Notes: a model not told the origin generated them from the letters alone. Shown: positions 36,469 through 46,194, counted from the stretch's first letter. The stretch is 64,000 nt of DNA from Priestia aryabhattai (GCF_023715685.1 NZ_JAMBOQ010000001.1:62001-126000), one strand, 5' to 3'. Numbers and translations are program-made.

Positions 36469-36581
36469 TCATTTTATACGGATCTTGACTAGTAGAAGAA
36501 CCGAGTAGAACACATAACCCGGGCTGCGTTCATATTATTCTCATTTTTCAGCTTCAAAAATGACGATTTATACCTATATGG

Positions 36582-36812
36582 TTACTTACTTTGATTTCCC
36601 TTTCTCTCCTTTATGAAAAGGTAAACGGATTCAGCAAAAAAAAGAAAAAGAAGAAAAAAGAGCACAAATAATTCAGCTACTTCCATTACCCTAAAGGGAC
36701 TCACGGCGTTGTACAATGCCTGAGAAACATCAAATCCTTGAAAAATATCGATGCCTAAAGAAAAAGCTATTAAACATCCCAGCATCAAAAGACTAATACC
36801 CATGATTTTCAT
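36582..36812 (-). CDS. Small two-TM protein, candidate germinant-receptor D subunit (left arm)
   Basis: About 76 residues with two membrane helices (about 2-24 and 44-68). It lies divergently upstream of the gerA gene. Small two-helix D-type proteins are known from several Bacillus ger loci, where they modulate receptor function; size and location fit. The ATG at 36812 is chosen over a GTG that overlaps GGAG. Its copy in the right arm is at 50516-50740, in the mirrored position. Confidence 0.7.
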   Translation of the reverse strand: MKIMGISLLMLGCLIAFSLGIDIFQGFDVSQALYNAVSPFRVMEVAELFVLFFLLFLFFAESVYLFIKERKGNQSK

Positions 36813-36944
36813 ATTTATCACGCTCCATTCAATAGGTTCTTCTCTTTTACCTATTACGATACATAAATATTAATTGTTAAAAAATACATAAAAACCCTTC
36901 ATACGGTTAAATTAATAAAAACTAAAAGAAGGGTGCTTGAATCT
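36813..36944 (+). promoter_or_regulatory. Divergent ger promoter region (left arm)
   Basis: This gap and the one at 50384-50515 are similar base by base: GATACATAAATATT, TACATAAAAA and GGTTAAATTAATAAAAACT are shared. Sporulation (SigG) promoters are expected. CATACGG at about 36900 is a possible -10, but I cannot fix the boxes. Confidence 0.4.
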
Positions 36945-38567
36945 ATGCCTTCGTTTTTTAAAGATCGAAAATCAAAAAAGAACCGCCAAAATGATGCTAA
37001 AAATCAAGCAACTGATCAATTCATAGAACATATACAAGATTCACTGTCAGCGAACCTTAACATCATTAAACAAAAAACAGGAAACAGTTCAGACGTTGTT
37101 ATTCGTCATTTAAAAATGGGGAGCAACTTCAATATAAGGGTAGCGATTGTGTATCTAGAAGGAATCGTAGACAATCAATCGATTCAAGAATTCTTACTTG
37201 AATCCATGATGAAAGATGATGAGAAAGAAAAAGTGAATGAGTACGATGCGTTAGACCTGATTTCTGAAGATATGATGGCGGTTAGTAACGTATCATTTAT
37301 CCATAACTGGGATGACTTATTTTTGGCCTTAATGGCAGGCGATACTCTTATTCTAGTGGATGGAATAGATCAGGCACTGAGTGCTGGCACCCAAGGGGGA
37401 GAAAAACGTTCTATTGCAGAATCGACTACCCAAATGGTGGTTCGAGGACCAAAAGGCGCGTTTACAGAGTCTATTGGAACCAATACAGCCATGGTACGTC
37501 GCATCATTAAGACCCCTGATTTATGGACAGAGTCCTTTAAAATAGGGCGTGTAACTAAGACAGATGTGACGCTTATGTACATACATGACATTGCCAATGA
37601 CAAAGTTATTAACGAAATTCGTCAACGATTAAACAAAATTGACATTGATAGCATTTTGGAATCAGGTTATATTGAGCAACTCATAGAAGACGAGACGATG
37701 ACACCTTTTCCAACCGTTTACAACACTGAAAGACCTGATGTAGTGGCAGGGAATCTGTTAGAGGGTCGGATTGCTATTTTTGTAGATGGAACCCCTTTTG
37801 TACTCATTGCGCCTGCTGTATTTATGCAATTTTTCCAATCGGCCGAGGATTATTATGCCCGTTTCGACATTGCAACATCGATTCGTCTTTTACGTATTTT
37901 TATGTTTTTGATTTCTCTTATTGCGCCTGCTACTTATGTGGCTGTCACGACCTTCCATCAGGAAATGGTGCCAACAACACTGATTGTAGCCATCGCGGCG
38001 CAAAGGGAAGCCGTTCCCTTTCCAGCATTTGTGGAAGCCCTTCTCATGGAGGTCACCTTTGAAATCTTACGAGAAGCAGGGATTCGACTGCCCAAAGCCA
38101 TTGGTTCGGCCGTCTCCATTGTCGGTGCCCTTGTTATTGGTCAAGCAGCCGTTCAAGCAAGTATTGTGTCACCGGCTATGGTCATTATCGTTTCTATCAC
38201 AGCCATTGCTAGTTTTGCTACACCTTCCTTTGATATGGCTATTTCGGCTCGTTTAATTCGCTTTTTATTTATGCTTGGTGCCGCAACATTTGGTTTCTAT
38301 GGGATTATTCTGGTCTTGCTGATGATGGTCGTTCATCTATGCAGCTTACGTTCATTTGGTGTGCCCTATATGGCCCCCTTTGCACCCTTCATCCCTGTAA
38401 ACAATGGGGATACTGTTGTGAGGTTACCATGGTGGACACTGAGACAAAGGCCACGATTAATTACTGCTAATACGGTTCGAGAAGGAGCAAATCGACGCCC
38501 GCAACCTCCTGCATCTCGTGGTATGGTGAATCGGGATTTTGAAGAAGGTGACAACAATGAAGCGTAA
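36945..38567 (+). CDS. GerA-family spore germination protein, A subunit (left arm)
   Basis: About 540 residues. A hydrophilic N-terminal domain (1-280) ends before a membrane domain of about five to six helices (290-480), and a basic tail follows. The conserved ERPDVVAGNLLEGRIAIFVD and FVLIAPAVFMQFFQSAEDYY motifs identify the GerA/SpoVAF family. It forms the inner-membrane germinant receptor with the B and C subunits. The start is the ATG at 36945; a GTG four codons earlier overlaps the ribosome site. The stop overlaps gerC by 11 bp. Confidence 0.92.
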   Translation: MPSFFKDRKSKKNRQNDAKNQATDQFIEHIQDSLSANLNIIKQKTGNSSDVVIRHLKMGSNFNIRVAIVYLEGIVDNQSIQEFLLESMMKDDEKEKVNEYDALDLISEDMMAVSNVSFIHNWDDLFLALMAGDTLILVDGIDQALSAGTQGGEKRSIAESTTQMVVRGPKGAFTESIGTNTAMVRRIIKTPDLWTESFKIGRVTKTDVTLMYIHDIANDKVINEIRQRLNKIDIDSILESGYIEQLIEDETMTPFPTVYNTERPDVVAGNLLEGRIAIFVDGTPFVLIAPAVFMQFFQSAEDYYARFDIATSIRLLRIFMFLISLIAPATYVAVTTFHQEMVPTTLIVAIAAQREAVPFPAFVEALLMEVTFEILREAGIRLPKAIGSAVSIVGALVIGQAAVQASIVSPAMVIIVSITAIASFATPSFDMAISARLIRFLFMLGAATFGFYGIILVLLMMVVHLCSLRSFGVPYMAPFAPFIPVNNGDTVVRLPWWTLRQRPRLITANTVREGANRRPQPPASRGMVNRDFEEGDNNEA

Positions 38568-39786
38568 AGGCCTTTTTCTTTTATTGATGATGACAATGAC
38601 TGTCTTGCTCTCGAGTTGTTGGAGTAAAAAAGAGTTAACCGACCTTGCCATTGTATCAGCCATAGGTATCGATAAAACGAAAGATGGAAGATATCACTTA
38701 ACGCTCCAAATTATTAATCCAGGAAACGTGGCTGGAGGCATGCAAGGAGGGGGAGGCGGTACTCAAAGCCCTCCTGTTACCATCTATTCGGCTTCGGGAG
38801 ATAATATAGTCGAAGCAAGTAGACGGGCTTCAAGTAAGATTTCCCGAAGACTTTATTATGCTCATGCAAACTTGATTGTGATTGGTGAGAAGCTGGCAAG
38901 AGAAAATGGGCTTAACCCGTTAATTGATGCTATGGATCGTGACCCGGAATTCCGAAATACTGCCACCATGGTAATTGCAAATCATTCAACTGCCGCAGAT
39001 TTCGTCAAAACATTAACACCCGTTGATAAGATTCCAGCGAATAAAGTACTTAAAACATTAGAGTTCACGCAGAGAGAATGGGGAGAGAACATAAAGTTGA
39101 CGCTTCAAGAAGTGATAAAAAAGCTACGTTCTCCTGGGGAGCAAACGATAGTAGGAGGATTCCGTGTGGTTGGGAACCATAAGCAAGCACAGATGTTGGA
39201 GAATCTTCAAGAAAGTGCACCTGAAGCAACGCTTCGCGCTTCCGGAATTGCTGTTTTAAAACAAGGAAAGTTAGTGGATTGGTTGTATGGAGAAAAAGCA
39301 AGGGGAACGATATGGATTCTCGATAAAATCCAAGGAACCGATATCAACATTGATTGGGGAGGAGAAAAAGAAGCGATTGCTTATCAAACCGTTCGCCAAA
39401 AAACACAGATATCTGCGCAGGTAAAGAATGGTCAACCTTACATTTCTGTTCATGCGCGTGTAGAAGGAGATATTGCTGAAATAGAGGTTCCTGTCGATAT
39501 CACCAATCCAAAGGTCATTACAAAAATCGAACAATTATTGAGAACAGAAATTGAAAAAGAGCTAAAGAAAGCTATTGAACATGCGCAGAAAAACAAAGCA
39601 GATATCTTTGGATTCGGCGAAGTCGTTCACCGTTCAAGGCCGAATCAATGGAAAAAAATAAAATCTGAATGGAGCGATGTGTACTTTCCAAAATTAAAGG
39701 TCGACATCACCGTGGAAGCCTATGTGCGTCGTGCTGGTTTACGAAATAAATCGTTTCTTTCAGGTATAAAGGAGAATCAAAAGTGA
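38557..39786 (+). CDS. GerC-family germination lipoprotein, C subunit (left arm)
   Basis: About 409 residues. The signal peptide ends in the lipobox LLSSC, with the lipidated Cys at about residue 21. The mature part is the Ger(x)C family, with ELTDLAIVSAIGIDKTKDGR and the end domain containing VDITVEAYVRRAG. It sits on the outer face of the spore inner membrane. GAAGGTG precedes the ATG at 38557, within the end of gerA, so translation is coupled. Paralog at 47542-48771. Confidence 0.92.
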   Translation: MKRKGLFLLLMMTMTVLLSSCWSKKELTDLAIVSAIGIDKTKDGRYHLTLQIINPGNVAGGMQGGGGGTQSPPVTIYSASGDNIVEASRRASSKISRRLYYAHANLIVIGEKLARENGLNPLIDAMDRDPEFRNTATMVIANHSTAADFVKTLTPVDKIPANKVLKTLEFTQREWGENIKLTLQEVIKKLRSPGEQTIVGGFRVVGNHKQAQMLENLQESAPEATLRASGIAVLKQGKLVDWLYGEKARGTIWILDKIQGTDINIDWGGEKEAIAYQTVRQKTQISAQVKNGQPYISVHARVEGDIAEIEVPVDITNPKVITKIEQLLRTEIEKELKKAIEHAQKNKADIFGFGEVVHRSRPNQWKKIKSEWSDVYFPKLKVDITVEAYVRRAGLRNKSFLSGIKENQK

Positions 39787-39807
39787 AGAAAAGGAGGTGC
39801 CAGTTAA

Positions 39808-40908
39808 ATGGAGAAAGCGAAAATTAGTGCCAGTCAGCTCTTTATTTTAATGGTCCTGTTTGAACTGGGGAGTGCTTTACTGGTACCTCTTGCCATTAGA
39901 GCAAAACAAGAGGCGTGGCTAGCAATTCTGCTTGGCATGTTAGGCAGTTTTGTTTTATTTTTAGTCTATCATAAGCTGTATACGTATTATCCCAATCTCT
40001 TGCCTACAGAATACATGCAAAAAATTCTAGGCAAAGTGATGGGAACCGTACTAGCCTTTGTTTACATTCTTTACTTTATGTATGATGCCTCAAGAGTTCT
40101 ACGTGATTTTGGTGAAATGCTGTTAACCTTTGCCTATCCTGACACCCCTTTATTTATCGCGAATGCATTATTAATGCTTGTTATTATTTATACGGTCCGA
40201 AAAGGAATTGAGGTCATAGCCCGATCAGGAGAACTGCTTTTTATTTTTATGTATATCCTTGCGGTCGCTGGATTTATTTTGATTGTGAGTTCAGGTTTAA
40301 TCGATGTTACAAACTTGAAACCTGCACTGGAAGAAGGCCTGTTACCACCATTAAAAGTGGCATTGTCTGAAACGTTATATTTCCCGTTTACTGAAGCGAT
40401 TGTATTTACAATGATATTGCCGTATTTAAATAACTCTAAGAAAGCAAAAGTGACCATGTTATGTGCAACGGGATTAAGTGGAATCAATTTGGCTATTACG
40501 ATGCTCATCAATGTTAGTGTACTTGGCGTTAACTTGACTGCGCGTTCACAATTTCCTCTTCTTAGTACAGTCGAGAGCATCCAAGTAGCTGATTTTTTAG
40601 AACGTCTTGATGTGTTTTTTATGCTTGCTATGGTGATTGGTATTTTCTTTAAAGTAAGCGTGTTATTTTATGCAGCCGTCATAGGGACGGCTAACTTATT
40701 TAAGATTAAATCACCTTCCCGGATGTCGTATCCTTTAGGCATCATCATTCTATTTATGTCTATCACGATTGCGAGTAATTTTCAAGAACACCTCCATGAA
40801 GGACTCTATGCAGCAAAATTTGTTCTGCATATTCCTCTATTTACAATTATTCCCTCTCTCCTTCTTCTTGTAGCTTTCTTAAAAAACAGGAAGAAGTATG
40901 GCGGATAA
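39808..40908 (+). CDS. GerB-family germination permease, B subunit (left arm, first)
   Basis: A 366-residue protein with about ten membrane helices and the APC-like GerB fold, which is thought to bind the germinant. Motifs include KISASQLFILMVLFELG at the start and LTARSQFPLLSTVESIQVAD in the middle. It follows gerC by 21 bp. Four other GerB copies lie nearby; all share the same N-terminal phrase. Ligand unknown. Confidence 0.92.
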   Translation: MEKAKISASQLFILMVLFELGSALLVPLAIRAKQEAWLAILLGMLGSFVLFLVYHKLYTYYPNLLPTEYMQKILGKVMGTVLAFVYILYFMYDASRVLRDFGEMLLTFAYPDTPLFIANALLMLVIIYTVRKGIEVIARSGELLFIFMYILAVAGFILIVSSGLIDVTNLKPALEEGLLPPLKVALSETLYFPFTEAIVFTMILPYLNNSKKAKVTMLCATGLSGINLAITMLINVSVLGVNLTARSQFPLLSTVESIQVADFLERLDVFFMLAMVIGIFFKVSVLFYAAVIGTANLFKIKSPSRMSYPLGIIILFMSITIASNFQEHLHEGLYAAKFVLHIPLFTIIPSLLLLVAFLKNRKKYGG

Positions 40909-41120
40909 CCCATTAGACTAGCTAATATTCATATAGGATATTATGGTTATTATTAAAATTCCCAATGGAACTCTTCCCTACGAAGACAATACTTCTATCC
41001 TATAACTAACTTTATAGCGAATTTGGTAGCTTTACATAACGTTCAAACGATTGGAAGTAATGAAAGGTCAAGAAAGCAAAAGGTCAATTTAAATAAAATT
41101 GGAAAGGAGGTTCAAATTGA

Positions 41121-42221
41121 ATGGAGAAGGCAAAAATTAGTGCCAGTCAATTATTTATTCTAATGGTTCTGTTTGAACTAGGTAGTTCTTTATTGGTACC
41201 TATTGCAATGGATGTAAAACAAGACGCCTGGCTTGCGATTCTGCTTGGGATGGTAGGAAGTTTTGTTCTATTTTTAGTCTATCATAAGCTGCATTCATAT
41301 TATCCAGATCTCCTGCCTACAGAGTACATGCAAAAAATCATGGGTAAATGGATGGGAACGATACTTGCCTTTGTCTACATCCTTTATTTTATGTATGATG
41401 CAGCAAGGGTTCTCCGTGATTTTGGCGCGATGTTGTTAACCTCCGCCTACCCTGAGACTCCTTTATTCATTGCACATACTTTATTAATGCTTGTCATTAT
41501 TTATACGATTCGAAAAGGAATCGAGGTTGTAGCTCGCTCAGGAGAGATCCTTTTTATATTTATGTATATTTTTGCCATCATGGGGTTTGTTCTCATCGTA
41601 TGTTCAGGTTTAATCGAGTTTACAAACTTACAGCCAGTACTTGAAGAGGGTGTTTTACCCGTCCTGAAAGTTGCATTTACTCAAACTATCTATTTCCCGT
41701 TTGCAGAAGCGATGGTATTTACGATGATTTTACCGTATTTAAAAGACCAAAAAAAGGCAAAAATGGCCATGTTATGTGCAACAGGATTAAGTGGAATCAA
41801 CTTAACTATTACAATGCTTATTAACATTAGTGTACTAGGGGTTGATTTGACTGCACGTTCACAATTCCCTCTTCTTAGTACCGTACAAAGCATCCAGGTA
41901 GCTGACTTTTTGGAACGTCTTGATGTATTTTTTATGCTTGCTTTAGTTATCGGTGGTTTCATTAAGATTAGCGTGTTGTTATATGCAGCTGTCATAGGGA
42001 CGGCTAACTTATTTAAGATTAAATCACCTTCACGCCTTTCATACCCTTTGGGCTTCGTTATTCTATTTATGGCTAGCACGATTGCGAGCAATTTTCAAGA
42101 ACATCTCCATGAAGGACTAAAGGTAGAAATGTTTATTCTGCATATGCCTATCCTCGCGATTATTCCTCCTCTGCTTCTTCTTGTTGCTTTCTTGAAAAAC
42201 AGAAAGAAACAGAGAGGATAA
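41121..42221 (+). CDS. GerB-family germination permease, B subunit (left arm, second)
   Basis: A 366-residue GerB paralog with ten membrane helices. It lies 212 bp after the first copy and is preceded by AAAGGAGG. Sequence differs from the first copy mainly in the mid-helices (FTNLQPVLEEGVLPVLKVAF against VTNLKPALEEGLLPPLKVAL), the parts most likely to set germinant specificity. Two B subunits behind one A and one C gene suggest alternative receptors sharing A and C. Confidence 0.92.
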   Translation: MEKAKISASQLFILMVLFELGSSLLVPIAMDVKQDAWLAILLGMVGSFVLFLVYHKLHSYYPDLLPTEYMQKIMGKWMGTILAFVYILYFMYDAARVLRDFGAMLLTSAYPETPLFIAHTLLMLVIIYTIRKGIEVVARSGEILFIFMYIFAIMGFVLIVCSGLIEFTNLQPVLEEGVLPVLKVAFTQTIYFPFAEAMVFTMILPYLKDQKKAKMAMLCATGLSGINLTITMLINISVLGVDLTARSQFPLLSTVQSIQVADFLERLDVFFMLALVIGGFIKISVLLYAAVIGTANLFKIKSPSRLSYPLGFVILFMASTIASNFQEHLHEGLKVEMFILHMPILAIIPPLLLLVAFLKNRKKQRG

Positions 42222-42329
42222 CAAGTTCATTTGTATCATTTTTCCGAAGATGAAGTGATTCATATAATCTGTTGAGTTCTTATAAGCTAGTGCTTATCAA
42301 GGTGAATTTAAACTATTTGAGGTGGTTTT

Positions 42330-42455
42330 ATGTATACGTGGTTTTATGATCATTTTATTAACACTATCCTTTTTCCTCTTACTTGTATAGTGATGGTAGC
42401 CATCACTTTAAGTGCATATGCATACTTTAAATTGAGGAAAACAAAGAATCAATAG
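42330..42455 (+). CDS. 41-residue single-TM protein (left arm)
   Basis: The product begins MYTWFYDHFINTILFPLTCI and continues through a hydrophobic helix to FKLRKTKNQ. GAGGTGG precedes the ATG. An equally long copy (42 codons including stop) is conserved in the right arm at 44862-44987. The copies differ little in residues, so it is probably a real small membrane component of the ger locus. I do not know a named family. Confidence 0.65.
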   Translation: MYTWFYDHFINTILFPLTCIVMVAITLSAYAYFKLRKTKNQ

Positions 42456-42595
42456 TCTCTTTTCTGATTTAATCAAAGGAATTATTACAGAAAATGAATT
42501 TAATGATTTATCTGATGAGCTTTATAAAAAGCAAACAAGATTAAGATATACAATTGAGCTAGAAAAGGAGTTATATCAGAGAGGAAGCTCTTAAT
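42456..42595 (+). other. Possible fragment of a coiled-coil protein
   Basis: In one frame the stretch reads LFSDLIKGIITENEFNDLSD then ELYKKQTRLRYTIELEKELY and a stop. It resembles the coiled-coil tail of large serine recombinases, but the match is only by pattern and no start exists. Confidence 0.25.
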
Positions 42596-42600
42596 AAAAA

Positions 42601-42645
42601 AAAGCAACCTCATTCACCAGCATTGGAGTGAGGTTGCTTTTTTTG
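42601..42645 (+). terminator. Terminator after the left ger arm
   Basis: AAAGCAACCTCATTCA pairs with GAGTGAGGTTGCTTT, then a T run. It is nearly the same sequence as the terminator at 25268. Confidence 0.8.
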
Positions 42646-42865
42646 GTTGAGCAGTTAGTCTGCTAATAGATAATCATTTATGAATTTTACCAAAATATTT
42701 TGTGGATGTGAACTGGAAATTATCACTGCAGATACTATATCTTCCCGAATTCGCATATGGATAAAACGTGCGCTTTTTACGCATCTATTTGTCACTCAGT
42801 TCGAGAAGAAAGATTGATAAATCAAGAATGTATAAAAAGCTGCATAAACGATAAATTCGAAAAGC

Positions 42866-42902
42866 GAACGATCCCTTGTATATCAAGGACTCGTTTTTTT
42901 GA
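42866..42902 (+). terminator. Hairpin preceding dif-like site 8
   Basis: ACGATCCCTTG / CAAGGACTCGT with a T run, closely similar to 15179-15211. The two repeats are homologous over about 120 bp. Confidence 0.6.
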
Positions 42903-42905
42903 TTG

Positions 42906-42933
42906 GGTTCCATTAAGAGACATTAGGTGAACT
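42906..42933 (+). repeat. dif-like Xer site 8
   Basis: XerC arm GGTTCCATTAA, centre GAGACA, XerD arm TTAGGTGAACT, followed by TATATATCATATACA. It lies in the axis of the ger inverted duplication. Confidence 0.6.
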
Positions 42934-42963
42934 AAAGTTATATATCATATACAGCTTAAAAAA

Positions 42964-43000
42964 CAGAAAAAACTCCACAGGCGGTTGGGAGTTTTTTCTG
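42964..43000 (+). terminator. Hairpin after dif-like site 8
   Basis: CAGAAAAAACTCC pairs with GGGAGTTTTTTCTG around a short loop. Same relative position as the hairpins after sites 1, 4 and 12. Confidence 0.65.
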
Positions 43001-43030
43001 CTCTTGGAGAAGAGATTCGTGTTGGATTAT

Positions 43031-43082
43031 TGGATACCTTATGGAATCTTGTGTAGTTTGCTCCAGATATAGGGTATTATTC
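43031..43082 (+). repeat. Conserved block B, copy 2
   Basis: Contains GGATACCTTATGGAATCTTG then TGTAGTTTGCTC and TATTATT. Compare 15952, 51788 and, inverted, 62394. The gap 42646-43231 contains no supported gene. Confidence 0.5.
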
Positions 43083-43231
43083 ATTTTTTGAAAGTGATTA
43101 TTTTTGGTTTCAAGACACTGTGGGGATATGGGAAAGCAGCAAGTAAAACAACGATCCAAGATACAGACATTCTTTTTTGATATCCATATCTCGAATATTC
43201 ATTTAATCAAGTAGTTGCTTTTTAATTCGAC

Positions 43232-44710
43232 TTATTTCTCTATTTGTTCTGTATGCCACCATAAGGAATCTTTTGGATTTTCAACAGCCTCTTTATACTC
43301 AGCTTTAGAAGCAACTGTTGGGTAAGAACCTTTTAAAGATTTACCTGCAGTATCCTTAAATAGCGTTAACACAACGATTAAACCAATTAAACTAACTGCT
43401 AATAAATAGAATCCAGGCGCCAAATTATTTCCTGTCACGTGAACTAACCAAGAAGCAACTAAAGGCGTTGTACCACCAAAAATAGAGACGGATATGTTGA
43501 ATGTCCATGATAATGTACGGTATCTAATGTCAGTATGAAACAACGTAGGTAAAGATCCTGGCATAGTACCTTCGTATACAGATAAAACAATGCCTAACAT
43601 TAAGAGCCCTATAAATAAGAAAGGCATACTTCCCATATTAAGAAACTGGAAAGAAATAATTGAAAGTACAATTCCTAATACTAATCCAATTGATATAACT
43701 TTTTTATTTCCTAACTTATCCCCTAGCTTACCAAAAGTGATAGCGAAAGGTACCATAATAATCAATACAATTGCTGTAATGGGGGTACTTATAGTATCAC
43801 TTATACCGATATTTTCATCTAAATAAGAAGGCATATAACCTATTACGACAGCGTAGAAAAATACACTTGTCCTAATAAATCCCCCAATAACTGCTGTAAG
43901 CATGAAAAACACGTCAAGACGCTCTAAAAAATCAGCTACCTGAATACTTTCTACTGTACTTAGAAGAGGAAACTGTGAACGTGCAGTAAGACTTACTCCC
44001 AATACACTGACATTTATAATCATGGTAGTCATTAAATTGATACCCGTTAATCCAATGGCGCTTATTCCAATTCCTTTACTCACATTTTTCACATACGGTA
44101 AGATCATCAAAAATACAATTGTTTCGCCAAATGGAAAATATACATTTTGAGTTAGGGAAACTTTCAGAGGCAGCCAAAGGCCGTTTTCTAATACAGGTTT
44201 TAAATTTTTAAAGTCAAGTAAACCAGAACATACAATAAGCAGGAATCCAGAAATGGCAAAGAGGTAGAGCAAAATAAACAGAAGTTGACTGGATCTTGCC
44301 AATACCTCGATTCCTTTGCTCACGGTATAGATAACAACAAACATCAGTAAGGCATTTACAATAAATAAAGGAGTGTCTGGATAAGCAAATGTCAATAACA
44401 TGTCTCCAAAATCCCGAATGACTCTGGAAGCAAGATTCGCAAAGTAGAAAATGTAAAGAAACGAAACGAGACGACCAATCCATTTCCCCATAATTTTTTG
44501 TGTGAGTTCTACAAGTAATAAATCAGGGTAGTAACGATGGAGTTGATAGTAGACTAAAAATAGAAGAAAACCACCTACCATTCCAAATATAATGGAAAGC
44601 CAAACATCTTGTTTCGCTTCTATAACAATAGGAAGGAGGAAAGCAGTTCCAAATTCAAACAGCATCATTAAGGTAAATAGTTGACTGCCACTAATTTTTG
44701 CTTTTTCCAC
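43232..44710 (-). CDS. In-frame chimera: GerB N-terminal part fused to an MFS (MHS-type) C-terminal half
   Basis: A 492-residue open frame. Residues 1-291 are a GerB protein through about helix 8, ending FYAVVIG exactly where paralogs read FYAAVIG-TANLF. Residue 292 on is YMPSYLDENIGIS and the second half of a metabolite:H+ symporter (ProP-like), with GKLGDKLGNKKV between helices and a typical acidic C-terminal tail. The junction is near 43840. GerB lacks its last two helices and the MFS part lacks its first six. The frame is intact, so a fused 14-helix protein is possible; function is doubtful. Confidence 0.85.
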   Translation of the reverse strand: MEKAKISGSQLFTLMMLFEFGTAFLLPIVIEAKQDVWLSIIFGMVGGFLLFLVYYQLHRYYPDLLLVELTQKIMGKWIGRLVSFLYIFYFANLASRVIRDFGDMLLTFAYPDTPLFIVNALLMFVVIYTVSKGIEVLARSSQLLFILLYLFAISGFLLIVCSGLLDFKNLKPVLENGLWLPLKVSLTQNVYFPFGETIVFLMILPYVKNVSKGIGISAIGLTGINLMTTMIINVSVLGVSLTARSQFPLLSTVESIQVADFLERLDVFFMLTAVIGGFIRTSVFFYAVVIGYMPSYLDENIGISDTISTPITAIVLIIMVPFAITFGKLGDKLGNKKVISIGLVLGIVLSIISFQFLNMGSMPFLFIGLLMLGIVLSVYEGTMPGSLPTLFHTDIRYRTLSWTFNISVSIFGGTTPLVASWLVHVTGNNLAPGFYLLAVSLIGLIVVLTLFKDTAGKSLKGSYPTVASKAEYKEAVENPKDSLWWHTEQIEK

Positions 44711-44861
44711 TAGATAATGACCTTCTGTTGATAGCTACGAGCTTTTTTTAATCATTAATATAGGTGATGACTATATCTTGTATAAATAATCGAGTTTTAA
44801 AGGAGAAAAATCCATATTTGAAATCAATAAGCCCTAGAAACTATTAATTATTAATTATTTA

Positions 44862-44987
44862 TTATTTATTATTTATTTTTTTAAATTTAAAATACGCATA
44901 TGCGCTTAACATGATAGCTACCATCACTATACAAGTAAGAGGAAATAGAATTGTGTTGATAAAATGATCATAAAACCAAGTATACAG
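44862..44987 (-). CDS. 41-residue single-TM protein (right arm), non-ATG start
   Basis: The mirror copy of the small protein at 42330: YTWFYDHFINTILFPLTCIV then MVAIMLSAYAYFKFKKINNK. The same 42-codon length is kept. The position of the left ATG holds CTG here, preceded by GAGGTG. CTG could still start weakly, or the copy may be silenced. Confidence 0.5.
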   Translation of the reverse strand: MYTWFYDHFINTILFPLTCIVMVAIMLSAYAYFKFKKINNK

Positions 44988-45093
44988 AAAAATCACCTCA
45001 CATAATTTAAATCCATTGTGATAAGTACTAGTAGCTTATAATGATTCAAGGCTGGAAGATTTATATCATCCAAAGAGTCAGTAAACAAACCTG

Positions 45094-46194
45094 TCATGCT
45101 TTCTGCTTCCTTCTATTTTTAAAGAAAGCTACAAGAAGAAGAAAAGGAGGAACAATTGCAAGAAGAGGGATATGTATAACAAACATTGCCACTTTCAGTC
45201 CTTCATGGTTATGCTCTTGAAGATTACTCGCAATGGTAATAGATAAAAAGAGAATGATTAGCCCCAAAGGATATGATAACCGTGAAGGTGATTTAACTTT
45301 GAATAGAGTAGCCGTACCTACGACAGCTGCGTAAAATAATAAGCAGATTTTAAAGAAGATGGTGATAATTAAAGCAAGCATAAAAAATACATCAAGCCGT
45401 TCTAAAAAATTAGCTACTTGGATGCTCTCAATTGTGCTAAGAAGTGGGTATTGTGAACGTGCAGTTAAATCAACACCCAGTACACAGACATTAATAAGCA
45501 TGGTAATAACTAAATTGATTCCACTTAATCCCGTTGCACATAGCATGGTCACCTTTGCCTTCTTAGGATTATTTAAATACGGCAAAACCATCGTAAATAC
45601 AATGACTTCTGTAAATGGGAAATACAAAGTTTGTGTAAATACCACTTTTAGGACAGGGAATAAGCCTTCTTCCAAAATAGGTTGTAAATTTTTAATCTCA
45701 ATTAAACCAGAAGAAACAATTAAGATAAAGCCAGCAACCGCAAGGACATACATAAAAATAAAAAGCAATTCTCCTGATCGAGCTATGACCTCAATTCCTT
45801 TTCTAATGGTATAAATAATGACAAGCATTAATAATGCATTCGCGATGAATAAAGGTGTGTCAGGATAGGCAAAAGTTAACAGCATCTCACCAAAATCACG
45901 TAGAACCCTTGAGGCATCGTACATAAAGTAAAGAATGTAAACAAAAGCCAGTACGGTGCCCATCACTTTACCTAAGATTTTTTGCATATATTCTGTAGGC
46001 AAAAGGTCAGGGTAATATGTATAAAGCCTATGATAGACTAATAATAGAACGAAACTGAATACCATTCCAAGCAGAATCGCAAGCCAAGCGTCTTGTTTTG
46101 CATCGATCGCAAGAGGTACCAGTAAAGCACTACCCAGTTCGAATAGGACCATTAAGATAAAGAGCTGACTAGAACTAATCTTAGCTTTTTCCAT
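45094..46194 (-). CDS. GerB-family germination permease, B subunit (right arm, second)
   Basis: A 366-residue GerB protein with ten membrane helices, in the mirror position of the gene at 41121. It keeps KISSSQLFILMVLFELGSA and LTARSQYPLLSTIESIQVAN. AGGAGG lies close before the ATG. It is the second of three gerB frames in the right arm, between the C-linked copy and the chimeric copy. Confidence 0.92.
   Translation of the reverse strand: MEKAKISSSQLFILMVLFELGSALLVPLAIDAKQDAWLAILLGMVFSFVLLLVYHRLYTYYPDLLPTEYMQKILGKVMGTVLAFVYILYFMYDASRVLRDFGEMLLTFAYPDTPLFIANALLMLVIIYTIRKGIEVIARSGELLFIFMYVLAVAGFILIVSSGLIEIKNLQPILEEGLFPVLKVVFTQTLYFPFTEVIVFTMVLPYLNNPKKAKVTMLCATGLSGINLVITMLINVCVLGVDLTARSQYPLLSTIESIQVANFLERLDVFFMLALIITIFFKICLLFYAAVVGTATLFKVKSPSRLSYPLGLIILFLSITIASNLQEHNHEGLKVAMFVIHIPLLAIVPPFLLLVAFFKNRRKQKA

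Noticed and set aside
36480..36530. ACACATAACCCGGG as a dif-like half site
   Set aside because: The partner arm is absent and the XerD-type half matches at too few positions.
42656..42830. Coding-like stretch reading IRIWIKRALFTHLFV
   Set aside because: No start, short, and no recognisable family; probably chance or a remnant too small to name.
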